This document shows positions 40,630-49,832 of a stretch of 64,000 bases of DNA, piece by piece. Numbering within the stretch: the first letter of the stretch is position 1; every line of letters begins with the position of its first letter. The stretch is from the NCBI RefSeq assembly GCF_003711105.1, contig NZ_CP023865.1, positions 470,001-534,000 of the forward strand. The letters run 5' to 3'. This stretch comes from Actinoplanes teichomyceticus ATCC 31121. GTDB lineage: Bacteria; Actinomycetota; Actinomycetes; Mycobacteriales; Micromonosporaceae. The notes under the pieces are model-generated. The model saw only the letters and a program-made list of their open reading frames with translations. It was not told where the DNA came from and did no database searches. The position numbers and the translations under genes are program-made.

Positions 40630-41349
40630 ATGTCCGCCGGACCAGACTTCGCGCCGCTCTACTTCCGCATCGAGCAGGAGCTCCGCGCGCGGATCGCGCA
40701 GGCCCGGCCGCACGACCCGCTGCCCTCCGAGCCGGAGTTGGCCCGGGAGTTCGGGGTCAGCCGGATGACCGCCCGGGCCGCGGTCACCCAGTTGGTGAAC
40801 GACGGCCTCGCGTACCGTGCGCCCGGCCGCGGGACCTTCGTCGCGGTGCCCACCGGCCCGCGCCGCGCCGACAACCTGGTCCGGCTCAGCGAGGAGATCC
40901 GCAAACAGGGCAAGGTGCCGTCGTCCCGGGTGGTCCGCGCCGAGCTGCGGCCGGCCACCGTGATCGAGGCGACCCGGCTGCGGCAGCGGGCCGGCGACGT
41001 GGTGGCGATCTACCGGGTCCGGCAGGCCGACGGCGACCCGGTCGCCTTCGAGCACGCGTGCTACCCCGGGGCGCTGAGCGCGCTGCTCGACTGCGACCTG
41101 TCCGGATCGGTGCACGAGGCGCTGGTCGCGCTCGGGCGCGTCCCGACCCGCGGCACCTCGACGATCACGGCCCAGCCGGCGACCGGGGAGGACGCCCGGG
41201 AGCTGGGCGTCCCGGCCGGCACCGCGCTGCTGGTCGAGGAGCGGCTCATCCTGGACCAGGAGGGGCGGCCGCTGGAGCTGAGCGAGTCCCGGTACACCGG
41301 CACGAAGTACCGCCTCGACGTCGCCTTCGGGGTCGAGCCGCACCAGTGA
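40630..41349 (+). CDS. GntR-family regulator, HutC subfamily
   Basis: 239 aa. N-terminal winged HTH (~1-75: YFRIEQELRARIAQ, LPSEPELAREFGVSRMTARAAVTQL, YRAPGRGTFVAVP). The C-terminal UTRA domain binds a small effector (QRAGDVVAIYRVRQADGDPVAFEHACYP, ending with LSESRYTGTKYRLDVAF). It likely binds the two palindromes just upstream, controlling itself and deoC. The effector may be a deoxysugar phosphate, which is inference from the neighbour. Confidence 0.93.
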   Translation: MSAGPDFAPLYFRIEQELRARIAQARPHDPLPSEPELAREFGVSRMTARAAVTQLVNDGLAYRAPGRGTFVAVPTGPRRADNLVRLSEEIRKQGKVPSSRVVRAELRPATVIEATRLRQRAGDVVAIYRVRQADGDPVAFEHACYPGALSALLDCDLSGSVHEALVALGRVPTRGTSTITAQPATGEDARELGVPAGTALLVEERLILDQEGRPLELSESRYTGTKYRLDVAFGVEPHQ

Positions 41350-41359
41350 GTGCCCGGGG

Positions 41360-41515
41360 CCGAGCCGCGCCGGTGGCTACCGTCGGGGTCGCGCCGGGCC
41401 GGGAAACCGTCGGGCTCGCGCCGGTGGAAACCGTCGGGGTCGCGCCGGGCCGGTGGAAACCGTCGGGCTCGCGCCGGGGCGGGGAAACCATCGAGGCCAC
41501 GCCGGGCCGGGAAAA
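41360..41515 (+). repeat. Degenerate GC-rich repeat upstream of the ABC-F leader
   Basis: The segment between gntR and the leader peptide contains about five diverged copies of a 24-33 bp unit of the form GGAAACCGTCGGGCTCGCGCC (for example near 41398, 41427, 41454, 41484). The last copies are interrupted. It is non-coding; any reading frame through it lacks support. Confidence 0.6.
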
Positions 41516-41555
41516 TCGGTCGGTGTCTCCGGTCCGGACCGGTAGCGTCGCCGTC

Positions 41556-41579
41556 GTGCCGTATCAGTTCTACCTCTGA
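41556..41579 (+). CDS. Leader peptide of the ABC-F gene
   Basis: A 7-codon open frame starting at GTG (MPYQFYL, stop TGA at 41577). It sits 84 nt before the ABC-F start. A TAGCGT -10-like hexamer at 41543-41548 would place transcription start at or next to the GTG, so the leader may be leaderless. Short aromatic-rich leaders upstream of antibiotic-resistance ABC-F and erm genes are known sensors: a drug-stalled ribosome on the leader alters downstream RNA folding. The coding assignment rests on this architecture and on the pairing described in the next entry. Confidence 0.6.
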   Translation: MPYQFYL

Positions 41580-41653
41580 GCCGACCCGAGCCGGCCCGCC
41601 GCGCACCGCGCCGCGGGCGGCTCGCCGCTGTCCATCAGCCCTCGGCTCAGAGG
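41573..41653 (+). promoter_or_regulatory. Attenuator-like RNA structure sequestering the ABC-F ribosome-binding site
   Basis: The last codons of the leader, CCTCTGAGCCGA (41573-41584), are a perfect 12-bp complement of TCGGCTCAGAGG (41642-41653), which contains the ABC-F Shine-Dalgarno AGAGGAAG. Between them, GCCCGC-C-GCGC (41594-41604) pairs with GCGC-C-GCGGGC (41608-41618) in a very stable hairpin. When the long stem forms, the RBS is hidden. A ribosome paused on the leader would cover its left strand and free the RBS. No U-tract is visible, so translational rather than transcriptional attenuation is favoured. Confidence 0.7.
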
Positions 41654-41663
41654 AAGAACCGGC

Positions 41664-43208
<1,545 letters not shown>

Positions 43209-43657
43209 CCCGGGGAGCGTGAGCCGTCTCGGCTCGGGGCCGCGGGACCTCTCGGGCCGGGATCGCGGGTCGTCTCGGCTCGGGGCCGCGGGCCGTTCCG
43301 GGTCGGGATCGCGGCTCGTTGCGGCTTGGGCCTGCGGGTCGTCTCGGCTGGGGATCGCGCGCCGTCTCGCCTGGGGATCGCGGGCCGCGAGGTGGCCGGG
43401 CGCCGGGACCGCGTCGCGTGGGATCCGCACGGGGCTCGGCCGTGCGGCCTGCGGGCGGGGCTGCACAGGGCGTACCGGGGAAGGGTTCGCGCCCGGCGGC
43501 GACGGCCCGGCGCCGGATGTCGAAGCGTCCGCCGGGCCTGCCCCGGGGTTCGACGGATCTGCCGGGGATCTTGCGGGAGGGCTGGGGCGGGCGGCGGTCC
43601 CGGATGCGCAGGCGCCCGCCGGGGCGGAGTCCCGGCGGGCGCGGTCGCGGGCGACCG
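43209..43657. repeat. Non-coding gap with G-rich imperfect repeats
   Basis: 449 bases between convergent genes. From about 43220 to 43385 units such as CGGGATCGCGGGTCGTCTCGGCTCGGGGCCGCGGG recur four to five times with drift. The remainder (43386-43657) is GC-rich without a supported gene; GTCGAAGCGTCCGCCGGGCC and similar fragments show no intact frame with an RBS. Confidence 0.6.
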
Positions 43658-43987
43658 TCAGAACGGGCGCAGGTCGATGGAGAGCGGGTTGACCGGCTGC
43701 GCGAAGTACCGGGTGCTGCCGACGGGCACGGTCACCGACTGGTCGCGCAGGCGCACCACGACCGTCCAGGCGCCGGACTCGACACGCTCGACGCCGACCT
43801 TGTTGAAGGGGTTGGTGCCGGCCTTGGTGAAGCACAGCGGTGTGCCACCCATGCTGCGGAGGTACACCTTCGCGTCGTCGGGGTTGCCGCACGGCACCTG
43901 ATCGGCCCGGGCGGGCGCGGCGACGCTGAGGCACGCCACGGCCGCCAGCGCGGCGGCGGCGCCGGAACGCTTCGCGATCCTGAACAA
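43658..43987 (-). CDS. Small secreted hypothetical protein
   Basis: 109 aa from TTG at 43987, chosen because AGGAGG lies 4 nt upstream and the preceding in-frame sequence is not protein-like. Signal peptide ~1-28 (RSGAAAALAAVACLSVAAPARA). The mature ~80 residues start DQVPCGNPDDAKVYLRSMGG and contain two Cys (PCGN, PLCF) that could bridge, ending VNPLSIDLRPF. It resembles small beta-sandwich secreted proteins of actinomycetes. Function unknown. Confidence 0.75.
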   Translation of the reverse strand: MFRIAKRSGAAAALAAVACLSVAAPARADQVPCGNPDDAKVYLRSMGGTPLCFTKAGTNPFNKVGVERVESGAWTVVVRLRDQSVTVPVGSTRYFAQPVNPLSIDLRPF

Positions 43988-44156
43988 GGTTCCTCCTGTG
44001 CTGCGATTCTCGTCGATGGCAGTCCTACGATAGCTGTCGATCTCTATTCGGGTTGCCCCTCGACGTCCGGATGCGGTTGCCGGGGAGGGCGAGGCGCCCC
44101 GGCCCGGCCGGCGGGGTCGCCGGGCCCGGTGACACCGGCCCGAGCGCGGAGCCGGC

Positions 44157-44418
44157 CAGCAACCCTTCCTGCCGAAGACCGGCAGCGCGCGGGTGGCCGT
44201 CCACTTCGACTTCACCTCGGTCTCCTTGGCCCGGCTGAAGACCCGGTGGCAGTCCGAGAGCTCGACCTCGGGGAACGTCAGTTTCACCCGGGTGCGCTCG
44301 TCGGTGGCCGCCGCGCAGTCCGGCCGGCAGGTGTTGGCGATGCGGGTGGCGGTGGCGTGACCGGTGGCCGAGCCGAGCTTCGTCCACCGGATGTCGGTGT
44401 AGTGGAGATCCTCGCCGG
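44157..44418 (-). pseudogene. Remnant of a small secreted protein gene
   Basis: The minus strand encodes a convincing protein segment without a recognisable start or signal peptide: YTDIRWTKLGSATGHATAT, then NTCRPDCAAATDE, VKLTFPEVELSDC and VFSRAKETE. The pattern (W-x-x-LGSATGxATA, CxPxCA, late Cys before F-x-R) recalls a common family of small actinomycete secreted proteins. Upstream codons are low-complexity, and downstream the frame runs into Arg/Pro-rich sequence. It appears to be truncated at both ends. Alternatively a start lies at the GTG or TTG codons near 44418 with a non-classical N-terminus. Confidence 0.4.
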
Positions 44419-44662
44419 TGAGCCTTCCGCGCCGAAGCCCGGGGCGGGCCGATGGCTCAGCAACGTGGCACGCGGACGGGGGGATCATCCGGGCGCTGTA
44501 CGAACGAGCCCGTGATCCACTATGGTTTCCTCCGCTGGAGAGTCCTCGGTATCGACCGGCGCCACGGTGCTGGCAAGGCACAGCGCGGAGACGACGATCC
44601 CCGGCACTTCCCCGATCATGTACGGCCGCGGCCGTCACCGTTCGTGACACAGGTGGGCAGAA

Positions 44663-45973
44663 GTGGGCGTTTTTCAGGTACGCGCGGCGGCGATCGGCTT
44701 CTCGGTGCTGCTGGCCGGGGCCGGCCTCACCGCGACCGGGGCCCCGGCGTACGCGGCCACCACCGGGAAGGCCGCGGTGACCGCCGCCGGGAAGGTGAAG
44801 TTCGTCGCCGGCTCCAAGCGGACCAACAGCCTGCGCGTCACCTACGCCAAGGGCCGGCTGACGCTCGACGACCGCGTCACGATCACTCCAGGTAAGGGGT
44901 GCAGCCGGGTCAAGCGGGACAGCACCCGGGTGACCTGCAAGATCGGTTCTCGGCCGGCCACTCCCGCCCTGGTCGCGTACCTGGGTGACGGCAACGACCG
45001 GATCACCGTGGACGCGGCGGTCGCCGTGGAGGCCCGCGGCGGCGTCGGCAACGACACCCTGATCGGTTCGGCCAGCAGGGCCGACCGCCTGCACGGCGAG
45101 GCCGGCAACGACACGATCAGCGGCCGGGGCGGCGCCGACACCCTCGCCGGCGGGCCCGGGGCGGACGTCCTCTCCGGCGGCGACGCCAGGGACGTCCTCG
45201 ACGGCGGCACCGGCAACGACCGGCTCACCGGCGACAACGGCGACGACGCCCTGACCGGGGGCGACGCCCACGACCGTCTCGACGGCGGCAGCGGCCACGA
45301 CACCCTCTCCGGCGGCGACGGCAACGACCGTCTCGACGGTGGCAGCGGTGACGACAAACTCCGTGGCGGGGCCGGCAACGACACCCTCGACGGCAACACC
45401 GGCAGCGACGTGGTCGCCGGCGACGCGGGCAACGACGTCGTCGACGGCGGTCCGCTGCACGACGACCTGTTCGGTGGCGCGGGCACCGACACGCTCGACT
45501 ACAGCGACCGCACCGGTGACGTGGAGCTCCAACTGGACGGCTCCCGGACCCGCTGGACCGACGGCGAGACGGGTAAGGAGAGCGACCGGCTCGCCGCCGA
45601 CTTCGAGATCGTCCTGACCGGCCCCGGCAACGATCACATCATCGGCGGCAGGTCCGTGACGCTGGTCCGCAGCGGCGCCGGGGACGACGAGGTCACCTGC
45701 GACATCTCCTGCACCACGTACGCCGGAGCCGGCAACGACCGGGTCTTCAACAGCGGTGCCGGCGTCACCACGTGGGGCGGCCCCGGCAACGACAGGATCT
45801 ACGGTACGGGCGGCGACGACACCCTGTACGGCGAGGACGGCAACGACATCCTGTACGGCCACCAGGGAGTGGACCGGCTCTACGGAGCGGCCGGCGACGA
45901 CACCCTCTACGGCTGGGACGGCGACGACCTGCTGGACGGCGGCGAGGGCGACAACACGCTCGTCCGTTCCTGA
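44663..45973 (+). CDS. Secreted calcium-binding (RTX/hemolysin-type) repeat protein
   Basis: 436 aa, GTG start (AGGTGGGCAGAA upstream). Signal peptide ~1-34 (VRAAAIGFSVLLAGAGLTATG, cleavage after AYA). After a short N-terminal region come RTX nonapeptides GGxGxDxLx from residue ~110: VGNDTLIGS, AGNDTISGRGGADTLAGG, TGNDRLTGDNGDDALTGG and so on, about 12 before and 6 after a ~90-residue non-repeat insert (~280-370). Such repeats fold as a calcium-filled parallel beta-roll. No protease or lipase domain is fused, so it may be a surface or matrix Ca2+-binding protein. Confidence 0.88.
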   Translation: MGVFQVRAAAIGFSVLLAGAGLTATGAPAYAATTGKAAVTAAGKVKFVAGSKRTNSLRVTYAKGRLTLDDRVTITPGKGCSRVKRDSTRVTCKIGSRPATPALVAYLGDGNDRITVDAAVAVEARGGVGNDTLIGSASRADRLHGEAGNDTISGRGGADTLAGGPGADVLSGGDARDVLDGGTGNDRLTGDNGDDALTGGDAHDRLDGGSGHDTLSGGDGNDRLDGGSGDDKLRGGAGNDTLDGNTGSDVVAGDAGNDVVDGGPLHDDLFGGAGTDTLDYSDRTGDVELQLDGSRTRWTDGETGKESDRLAADFEIVLTGPGNDHIIGGRSVTLVRSGAGDDEVTCDISCTTYAGAGNDRVFNSGAGVTTWGGPGNDRIYGTGGDDTLYGEDGNDILYGHQGVDRLYGAAGDDTLYGWDGDDLLDGGEGDNTLVRS

Positions 45974-46148
45974 GGTTCTGGCCCGTAGGCGATTACGGAC
46001 GGACCCGTGAACCGCGGGTCCGTCCGCCCGCGGGCCCGGACGGCGTCCGGCGCGTCACGCCGGGTGCGGCGTTCCGAGGCCGCTGCGACCTGCGGTGTCC
46101 GGCGCGCGGGTGAGGCGCAGAATCGGTCATCGGTCGCAAACTGGTGTC

Positions 46149-47072
46149 ATGAGTCCCGGTAGCCGACGCCCACGCAACCGCGGAGCCGCTCGATCCCCGC
46201 GGCGCACCGACCTCACCGTCGTGACCGATGACCATCAGGCAGGTGACACCCCGGCCTCTCCGGCGGATCCCGGACGGAGCCCGGCCGAGCTGATCGACGA
46301 CGCCGTCGCTCTGGCCGAGGCCGAGGACCCGCTGGAGGCGGAGCTGGCGGGTGCGTTGTTCGTGGCGCTGGCGCGGTCCGCCGGAGACGACGCGGCCAGT
46401 TTCGCCGGTACCCTCATCCCGGCTGTCGAGGCGCGCGGCACCCGTACGGCCCGGACCCTGCTCACCGCGATCGGCGCGGTCACCGGCCACGAGCCGAACC
46501 CGGTCGCCGCGTCCGCGCGGGCGGCCGCCGAGCGGCTGGCCGGTGCCGGCGTCGCGGCGCCGGCCTGGGCCGGTGATCTGGCACAGCCGCTGACCACCGG
46601 TCCGTTCACCCGGATGTACGACACCGGGAACGCCATGTCGGTCCTGATCGGCACGTTCGAGCGGGCGGGGCGTGGACACTCGCTCGTGGTCGTGGTCGAT
46701 CACGAGAACGGTGGCGCCGCGGACGAGATCTACCTGGTCGACGAGGAAGAACTCCCGACCCTGGTGGCAGGGATCCACCGGACTGCCCGGCGGAACGGGG
46801 TCGGCATCAGGACCAGGAAGCTGGGTGCGCCGGAATTCCGGTGGTATGTCGAGCAGGCGCTCGAAGCGCGCGCCCGCCACGGCGTCGAGGACGGCGTGCC
46901 GGGAAAGCTCGATCCGGCCGGCGAGGACGGGCCCGGGTACGCCGCGCTCACCGTGCTGACCCGCAGCCGGCTGGCCGCGCTGCCCCCGGCACGCCGGCCC
47001 CGGGGGCGCGGCCACGGTGACCGGATCCCGCGCGGTGGCAGGGGCGCACCCGGATCCCCGGCCATCGAGTGA
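46149..47072 (+). CDS. Hypothetical protein
   Basis: 307 aa, ATG at 46149. The N-terminal ~20 residues are basic and disordered (PGSRRPRNRGAARSPRR). Next is an Ala/Glu-rich helical region (~45-140: SPAELIDDAVALAEAEDPLEAEL), then an alpha/beta region (GRGHSLVVVVDHENGGAADEIYLVDEEEL) and a basic, Gly-rich tail (PPARRPRGRGHGDRIP). It resembles uncharacterised actinobacterial proteins with this basic N-terminus and a DxGNA...LVDEE-type core. No neighbours suggest its role. Function unknown. Confidence 0.7.
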   Translation: MSPGSRRPRNRGAARSPRRTDLTVVTDDHQAGDTPASPADPGRSPAELIDDAVALAEAEDPLEAELAGALFVALARSAGDDAASFAGTLIPAVEARGTRTARTLLTAIGAVTGHEPNPVAASARAAAERLAGAGVAAPAWAGDLAQPLTTGPFTRMYDTGNAMSVLIGTFERAGRGHSLVVVVDHENGGAADEIYLVDEEELPTLVAGIHRTARRNGVGIRTRKLGAPEFRWYVEQALEARARHGVEDGVPGKLDPAGEDGPGYAALTVLTRSRLAALPPARRPRGRGHGDRIPRGGRGAPGSPAIE

Positions 47073-47083
47073 TTTCCGTGCCA

Positions 47084-47200
47084 ACTGGCCGGCTGATCCG
47101 ACGACGACCCGGATCGTGCCGTTGCCGCCCTCTGCGCAAACCGGTCAGCGCCGAACGAGTGGCTCCTGGCGTCCGTCTCGGATCCCCATCGAGGCGCGGT
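47084..47200 (-). pseudogene. Frameshifted fragment of a YbaB-like gene
   Basis: This stretch is strongly similar to the part of the intact YbaB-like gene at about 49210-49290: both share CGGCCGGCTGA(T/C)CCGACGACGACCC followed by GGATCG(T/C)GCCG. Read on the minus strand it gives ALTGL, then after a shift GTIRVVVGSAGQLA, matching ALTGSAEGHHGAIRVVVGSAGQL of the intact copy. It has no start or full-length frame. It lies at the far end of the same cassette, just downstream of the small last gene. Confidence 0.65.
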
Positions 47201-47215
47201 GGTCGGTGGTGTCGT

Positions 47216-47476
47216 CTACTCCTCGATGGTCCAAGTACGGCCCACCTCGACATATTCGGCGTCTGCTCGGTCGACCACCAGGATGGTTTCGCCGGTGCGT
47301 CGGGTGCGCGGCGTCGGGTGATCCACACCGAGCACGTGGACGACATGTCCGCTGGTGCTGTCACGCAGTCGCGGGGTGCCGACGATCTCACCGTCGCGGA
47401 TCGATCCGACGGCGATCAAGCCACCCCGCGCCGGTATGTCGAACACCTCGTTGATGTGAAACTGCATCGCCGTCAT
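47216..47476 (-). CDS. Small protein, candidate immunity or accessory factor of the effector cassette
   Basis: 86 aa, acidic, predicted all-beta small barrel (FDIPARGGLIAVGSIRDGEIVG, GHVVHVLGVDHP, GETILVVDRADAEYVEVG), recalling the translation-factor domain 2 fold. No signal peptide. ATG overlaps the effector stop by 4 bp (ATGA), so it is co-translated as the last gene of a four-gene operon. Position right after a toxin-like gene suggests an immunity protein; that is inference. Confidence 0.65.
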   Translation of the reverse strand: MTAMQFHINEVFDIPARGGLIAVGSIRDGEIVGTPRLRDSTSGHVVHVLGVDHPTPRTRRTGETILVVDRADAEYVEVGRTWTIEE

Positions 47477-48678
47477 GGCCTGCTCCTATACCGGTCCAAG
47501 GCGGGGATCTCGCTGTCGTACGCCTCGTCTTCTAGCTCGCGCAGCGGTCGTGTCAAGTGGTCACCCGCCTGCTGTTGCAGGACGTGGGTGTGCTCGTGGG
47601 CGATGGTAGCCGCCAGCGTCTCCGCGTCCGCGAAGCTGGCAGGGCCTAGTCTGATCTGTGTTCCGTGGAGTTCCGAGGGCGTGTAGGCGCCGGCGTCCAT
47701 GTGATCGAGGTAGCGGATCTCTTCCGGATCGCTGACGATCACGACGTCGACATTGTCGAGGTTGATATTCATCCGGCCTGCGACATCGTTGACGTTCTCG
47801 ATGGTCATCGGCGTACCGGGGCCGTTGTCGAGTACATCCCGATTACTGCGCGCCGGGCTCTTGCTGAAGAAATTGGCCTCCGGTGGTGCCGGCGCCGCTG
47901 CCAGGTCGGAGCGGCTGAGCTTGCCCAGTCTGCTCTTGAGCTCGTCGAGTATGCGGGTCAGTTCGGTGAGTTTGCCGTTGAGCCGGCGCAGGCTGTTCAG
48001 TAGTGCGCGGATGAAACCTTGGATCCGGTTGACCCAGGTGGCGACCAGGGCGCTTACCTGGCTGATGACCATCGGCGTGGCGAGGCCGAGGGTCAAGCCT
48101 TCTTCGGCCAGCCATTGCGGCAGGCGGGCGGCGAGAGTGGCCACGAACTGGGCGATCAGATCGCGGACGATGCCGCGGACCAGGCCGACGAGCAGGCCGG
48201 CGCCTTCCGCGGCGGACGAGATCCCCTCGGTCGCCTTCGCGATGCCGCCGAGGGCGTCGAGCTGTTGCGCCGCGTGATGCCGGTAGGCGTCGCCGGAGGC
48301 GCCGGACCATCCGGCCGTCTGGTCGCGGACGGCATCGGCGTATCGCTGAAGGGTGGCGGTCGTGGCCGCGGCGACGTTACGCCACGTGGCGGCGTGCGCG
48401 GCAATCTCCTCGGGGCGGCCGGCCAGCCAGTCCAGGGCTTCGCGCAGCGGGCGTACCTGTTCCATCAGCCAGCCGACGCCCCAGGCGGCCAGTGAGCTGA
48501 GCGGGTCGAGCACCGTTCCGAGCAGGTCCAAGGTGCCGCCGATGCCGCCCAGCGCGCTGTCGACCCAGCTGCCGTTCTGGATGCCGATGCTGATCTGCGC
48601 GGCGTTCTCGGCGAGGCCGAGCCCGGTGTACCAGGTGGTCGAGCCGGCCGCCTGGGCGATCAGGGGGTTCTGAGTCAC
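47473..48678 (-). CDS. Type VII-secretion-style effector: WXG100-like N-terminus with C-terminal HExxH metallopeptidase
   Basis: 401 aa. Residues ~75-150 form a WXG100/PPE-like helical hairpin with the WSG turn (TAGWSGASGDAYRHHAAQQLDAL). Residues ~150-260 are long amphipathic or hydrophobic helices (LVGLVRGIVRDLIAQFVATLAA). A linker (SKSPARSNRDVLDNG) precedes a ~110-residue C-terminal domain with HEHTH at 361-365 (TIAHEHTHVLQQQ) and downstream Glu/Asp (ELEDEAYDSE) as a likely third metal ligand. This looks like a polymorphic toxin or exported protease loaded on a WXG carrier. It is neither a canonical EsxA/PPE nor a known named toxin. Confidence 0.75.
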   Translation of the reverse strand: MTQNPLIAQAAGSTTWYTGLGLAENAAQISIGIQNGSWVDSALGGIGGTLDLLGTVLDPLSSLAAWGVGWLMEQVRPLREALDWLAGRPEEIAAHAATWRNVAAATTATLQRYADAVRDQTAGWSGASGDAYRHHAAQQLDALGGIAKATEGISSAAEGAGLLVGLVRGIVRDLIAQFVATLAARLPQWLAEEGLTLGLATPMVISQVSALVATWVNRIQGFIRALLNSLRRLNGKLTELTRILDELKSRLGKLSRSDLAAAPAPPEANFFSKSPARSNRDVLDNGPGTPMTIENVNDVAGRMNINLDNVDVVIVSDPEEIRYLDHMDAGAYTPSELHGTQIRLGPASFADAETLAATIAHEHTHVLQQQAGDHLTRPLRELEDEAYDSEIPALDRYRSRP

Positions 48679-49004
48679 AGCGGCGGATCGAAGCTCGGGC
48701 CGGCAGCTTGGTGCAGATTCTGAGCGCTGGCGGTGTCGGTCGCCGTTGTGCGGGAGGCTGCCGTACGAAGATTCAGCGCCGTCTCGCCGAGCGCCTCTGT
48801 CGCATCGTTCAAGACACTCACGGCGCTGCCGAACAACGGCGTCAGCAGAGCCGGTAGGAATTGGCAGAGCTGCCCGTACGCGTCGCTGCTCACGCTGATC
48901 TCGCCGACTGCTGCCCGGATCTGCGCCACCTCGTCGGATGCTTTTTCGACCAGACCGGCGTGCTGCAGGACCGCCTCGGCCGGGAACCTCAACTGCGCAC
49001 TCAC
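48675..49004 (-). CDS. Small WXG100/ESX-like helical protein
   Basis: 109 aa, GTG start overlapping the YbaB-like stop. Predicted helix-turn-helix hairpin without a strict WXG (AEAVLQHAGLVEKASDEVAQIRAAVGEIS, FGSAVSVLNDATEALGETALNLRTAA). Length and position match the small secreted-partner proteins encoded before LXG/WXG effectors. It probably acts as a chaperone or co-secreted partner of the effector. It overlaps both neighbours by 4 bp. Confidence 0.75.
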   Translation of the reverse strand: MSAQLRFPAEAVLQHAGLVEKASDEVAQIRAAVGEISVSSDAYGQLCQFLPALLTPLFGSAVSVLNDATEALGETALNLRTAASRTTATDTASAQNLHQAAGPSFDPPL

Positions 49005-49384
49005 CGGCCGGCCTCGCGCCGGTCCGCGGCGAACCGGTTCTCGAACGAATGGATCACCGCTCGACCGGTGTCGGTGTCCGCGCCGATCGTCGCCCTGACC
49101 TCCTCGGCCACCGAGCGGGAAAGGTTTGCTTGAGCGCTCCGCGTCACCGCCATGATCTCCTGGGCCAGCCGAGGCCCGGACAGCTCATGTACCCGGTCAT
49201 CGAGTTCCAGCCGCGTCAACTGGCCGGCTGACCCGACGACGACCCGGATCGCGCCGTGGTGGCCCTCGGCCGAGCCGGTCAATGCTGCTACCCGCCGCGA
49301 CAATTCGACGCTGCGCTCGGCTTGCGCATTCGACTGCCTCGCCCAGGAGTCCAGCCAGTCCTCGGCGGCATCGATGCCATCCAC
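49001..49384 (-). CDS. YbaB/EbfC-family nucleoid-associated-like protein
   Basis: 127 aa from GTG 49384 with RBS GGGAG. The core (~40-100: GHHGAIRVVVGSAGQLTRLELDDRV, LAQEIMAVTRSAQANLS) matches YbaB/EbfC proteins, which are frequently the first gene of actinobacterial WXG100/T7SS effector cassettes. The canonical family is a small DNA-binding protein; here it more likely serves as a cassette-specific chaperone or regulator. First gene of the four-gene operon. Confidence 0.85.
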   Translation of the reverse strand: MDGIDAAEDWLDSWARQSNAQAERSVELSRRVAALTGSAEGHHGAIRVVVGSAGQLTRLELDDRVHELSGPRLAQEIMAVTRSAQANLSRSVAEEVRATIGADTDTGRAVIHSFENRFAADRREAGR

Positions 49385-49832
49385 GGTCAACTCCCATCGA
49401 CGTCCTTCGACAGGATAGCGAGCTGCCGCCAGCCGGACGCCGGAAGAATTGACGGGCGGTCCCGCGGTGCTGAAGGGGGGTTGAAGAACGAGCCCGCACT
49501 TGTTCAGCGCCTTCGTTCTTGCTGACAGTGCGACATCGGCATCGTCTCCGGCCGCGTTGGCCGACGATCTCGTTCCCAGGACCTGACCCCGCATCGACCG
49601 GTGGATATCGGATGACCTTGCCGGCAGCGCCGAAGGGCTGCCCGGGGTGAGCGACCCGGACGCAGCGGTGGTGGGCATCGGGCTTCGGTGAGCACCGGTC
49701 GGGCCGACACCCGATCCGCGTGCTCGTGATGCGATCCGGAGACCGGATCGTCCCGCCGGAGTCACTGCTGGTCAGCGCCGGGTGTTAGCGGGTGCTGGTG
49801 ATCACTTCTGGTCGGGTAGCATGAGCACTCGC
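49385..49832. other. Intergenic region between the effector operon and tRNA-Arg
   Basis: 448 bases; no supported gene. Frames that extend from the YbaB-like gene into this region are low-complexity. It should contain the minus-strand promoter of the effector operon and the plus-strand promoter of the tRNA (TAGCAT at 49817-49822 is a possible -10). Confidence 0.5.

Noticed and set aside
43987..45862. Very long minus-strand frame fused to the small secreted protein (734 codons)
   Set aside because: It runs antisense through the calcium-binding repeats; only the last 109 codons have signal peptide, RBS and protein-like composition.
49385..49765. N-terminal extension of the YbaB-like gene
   Set aside because: The GTG at 49384 has a good RBS and matches the family length; the upstream frame is low-complexity.
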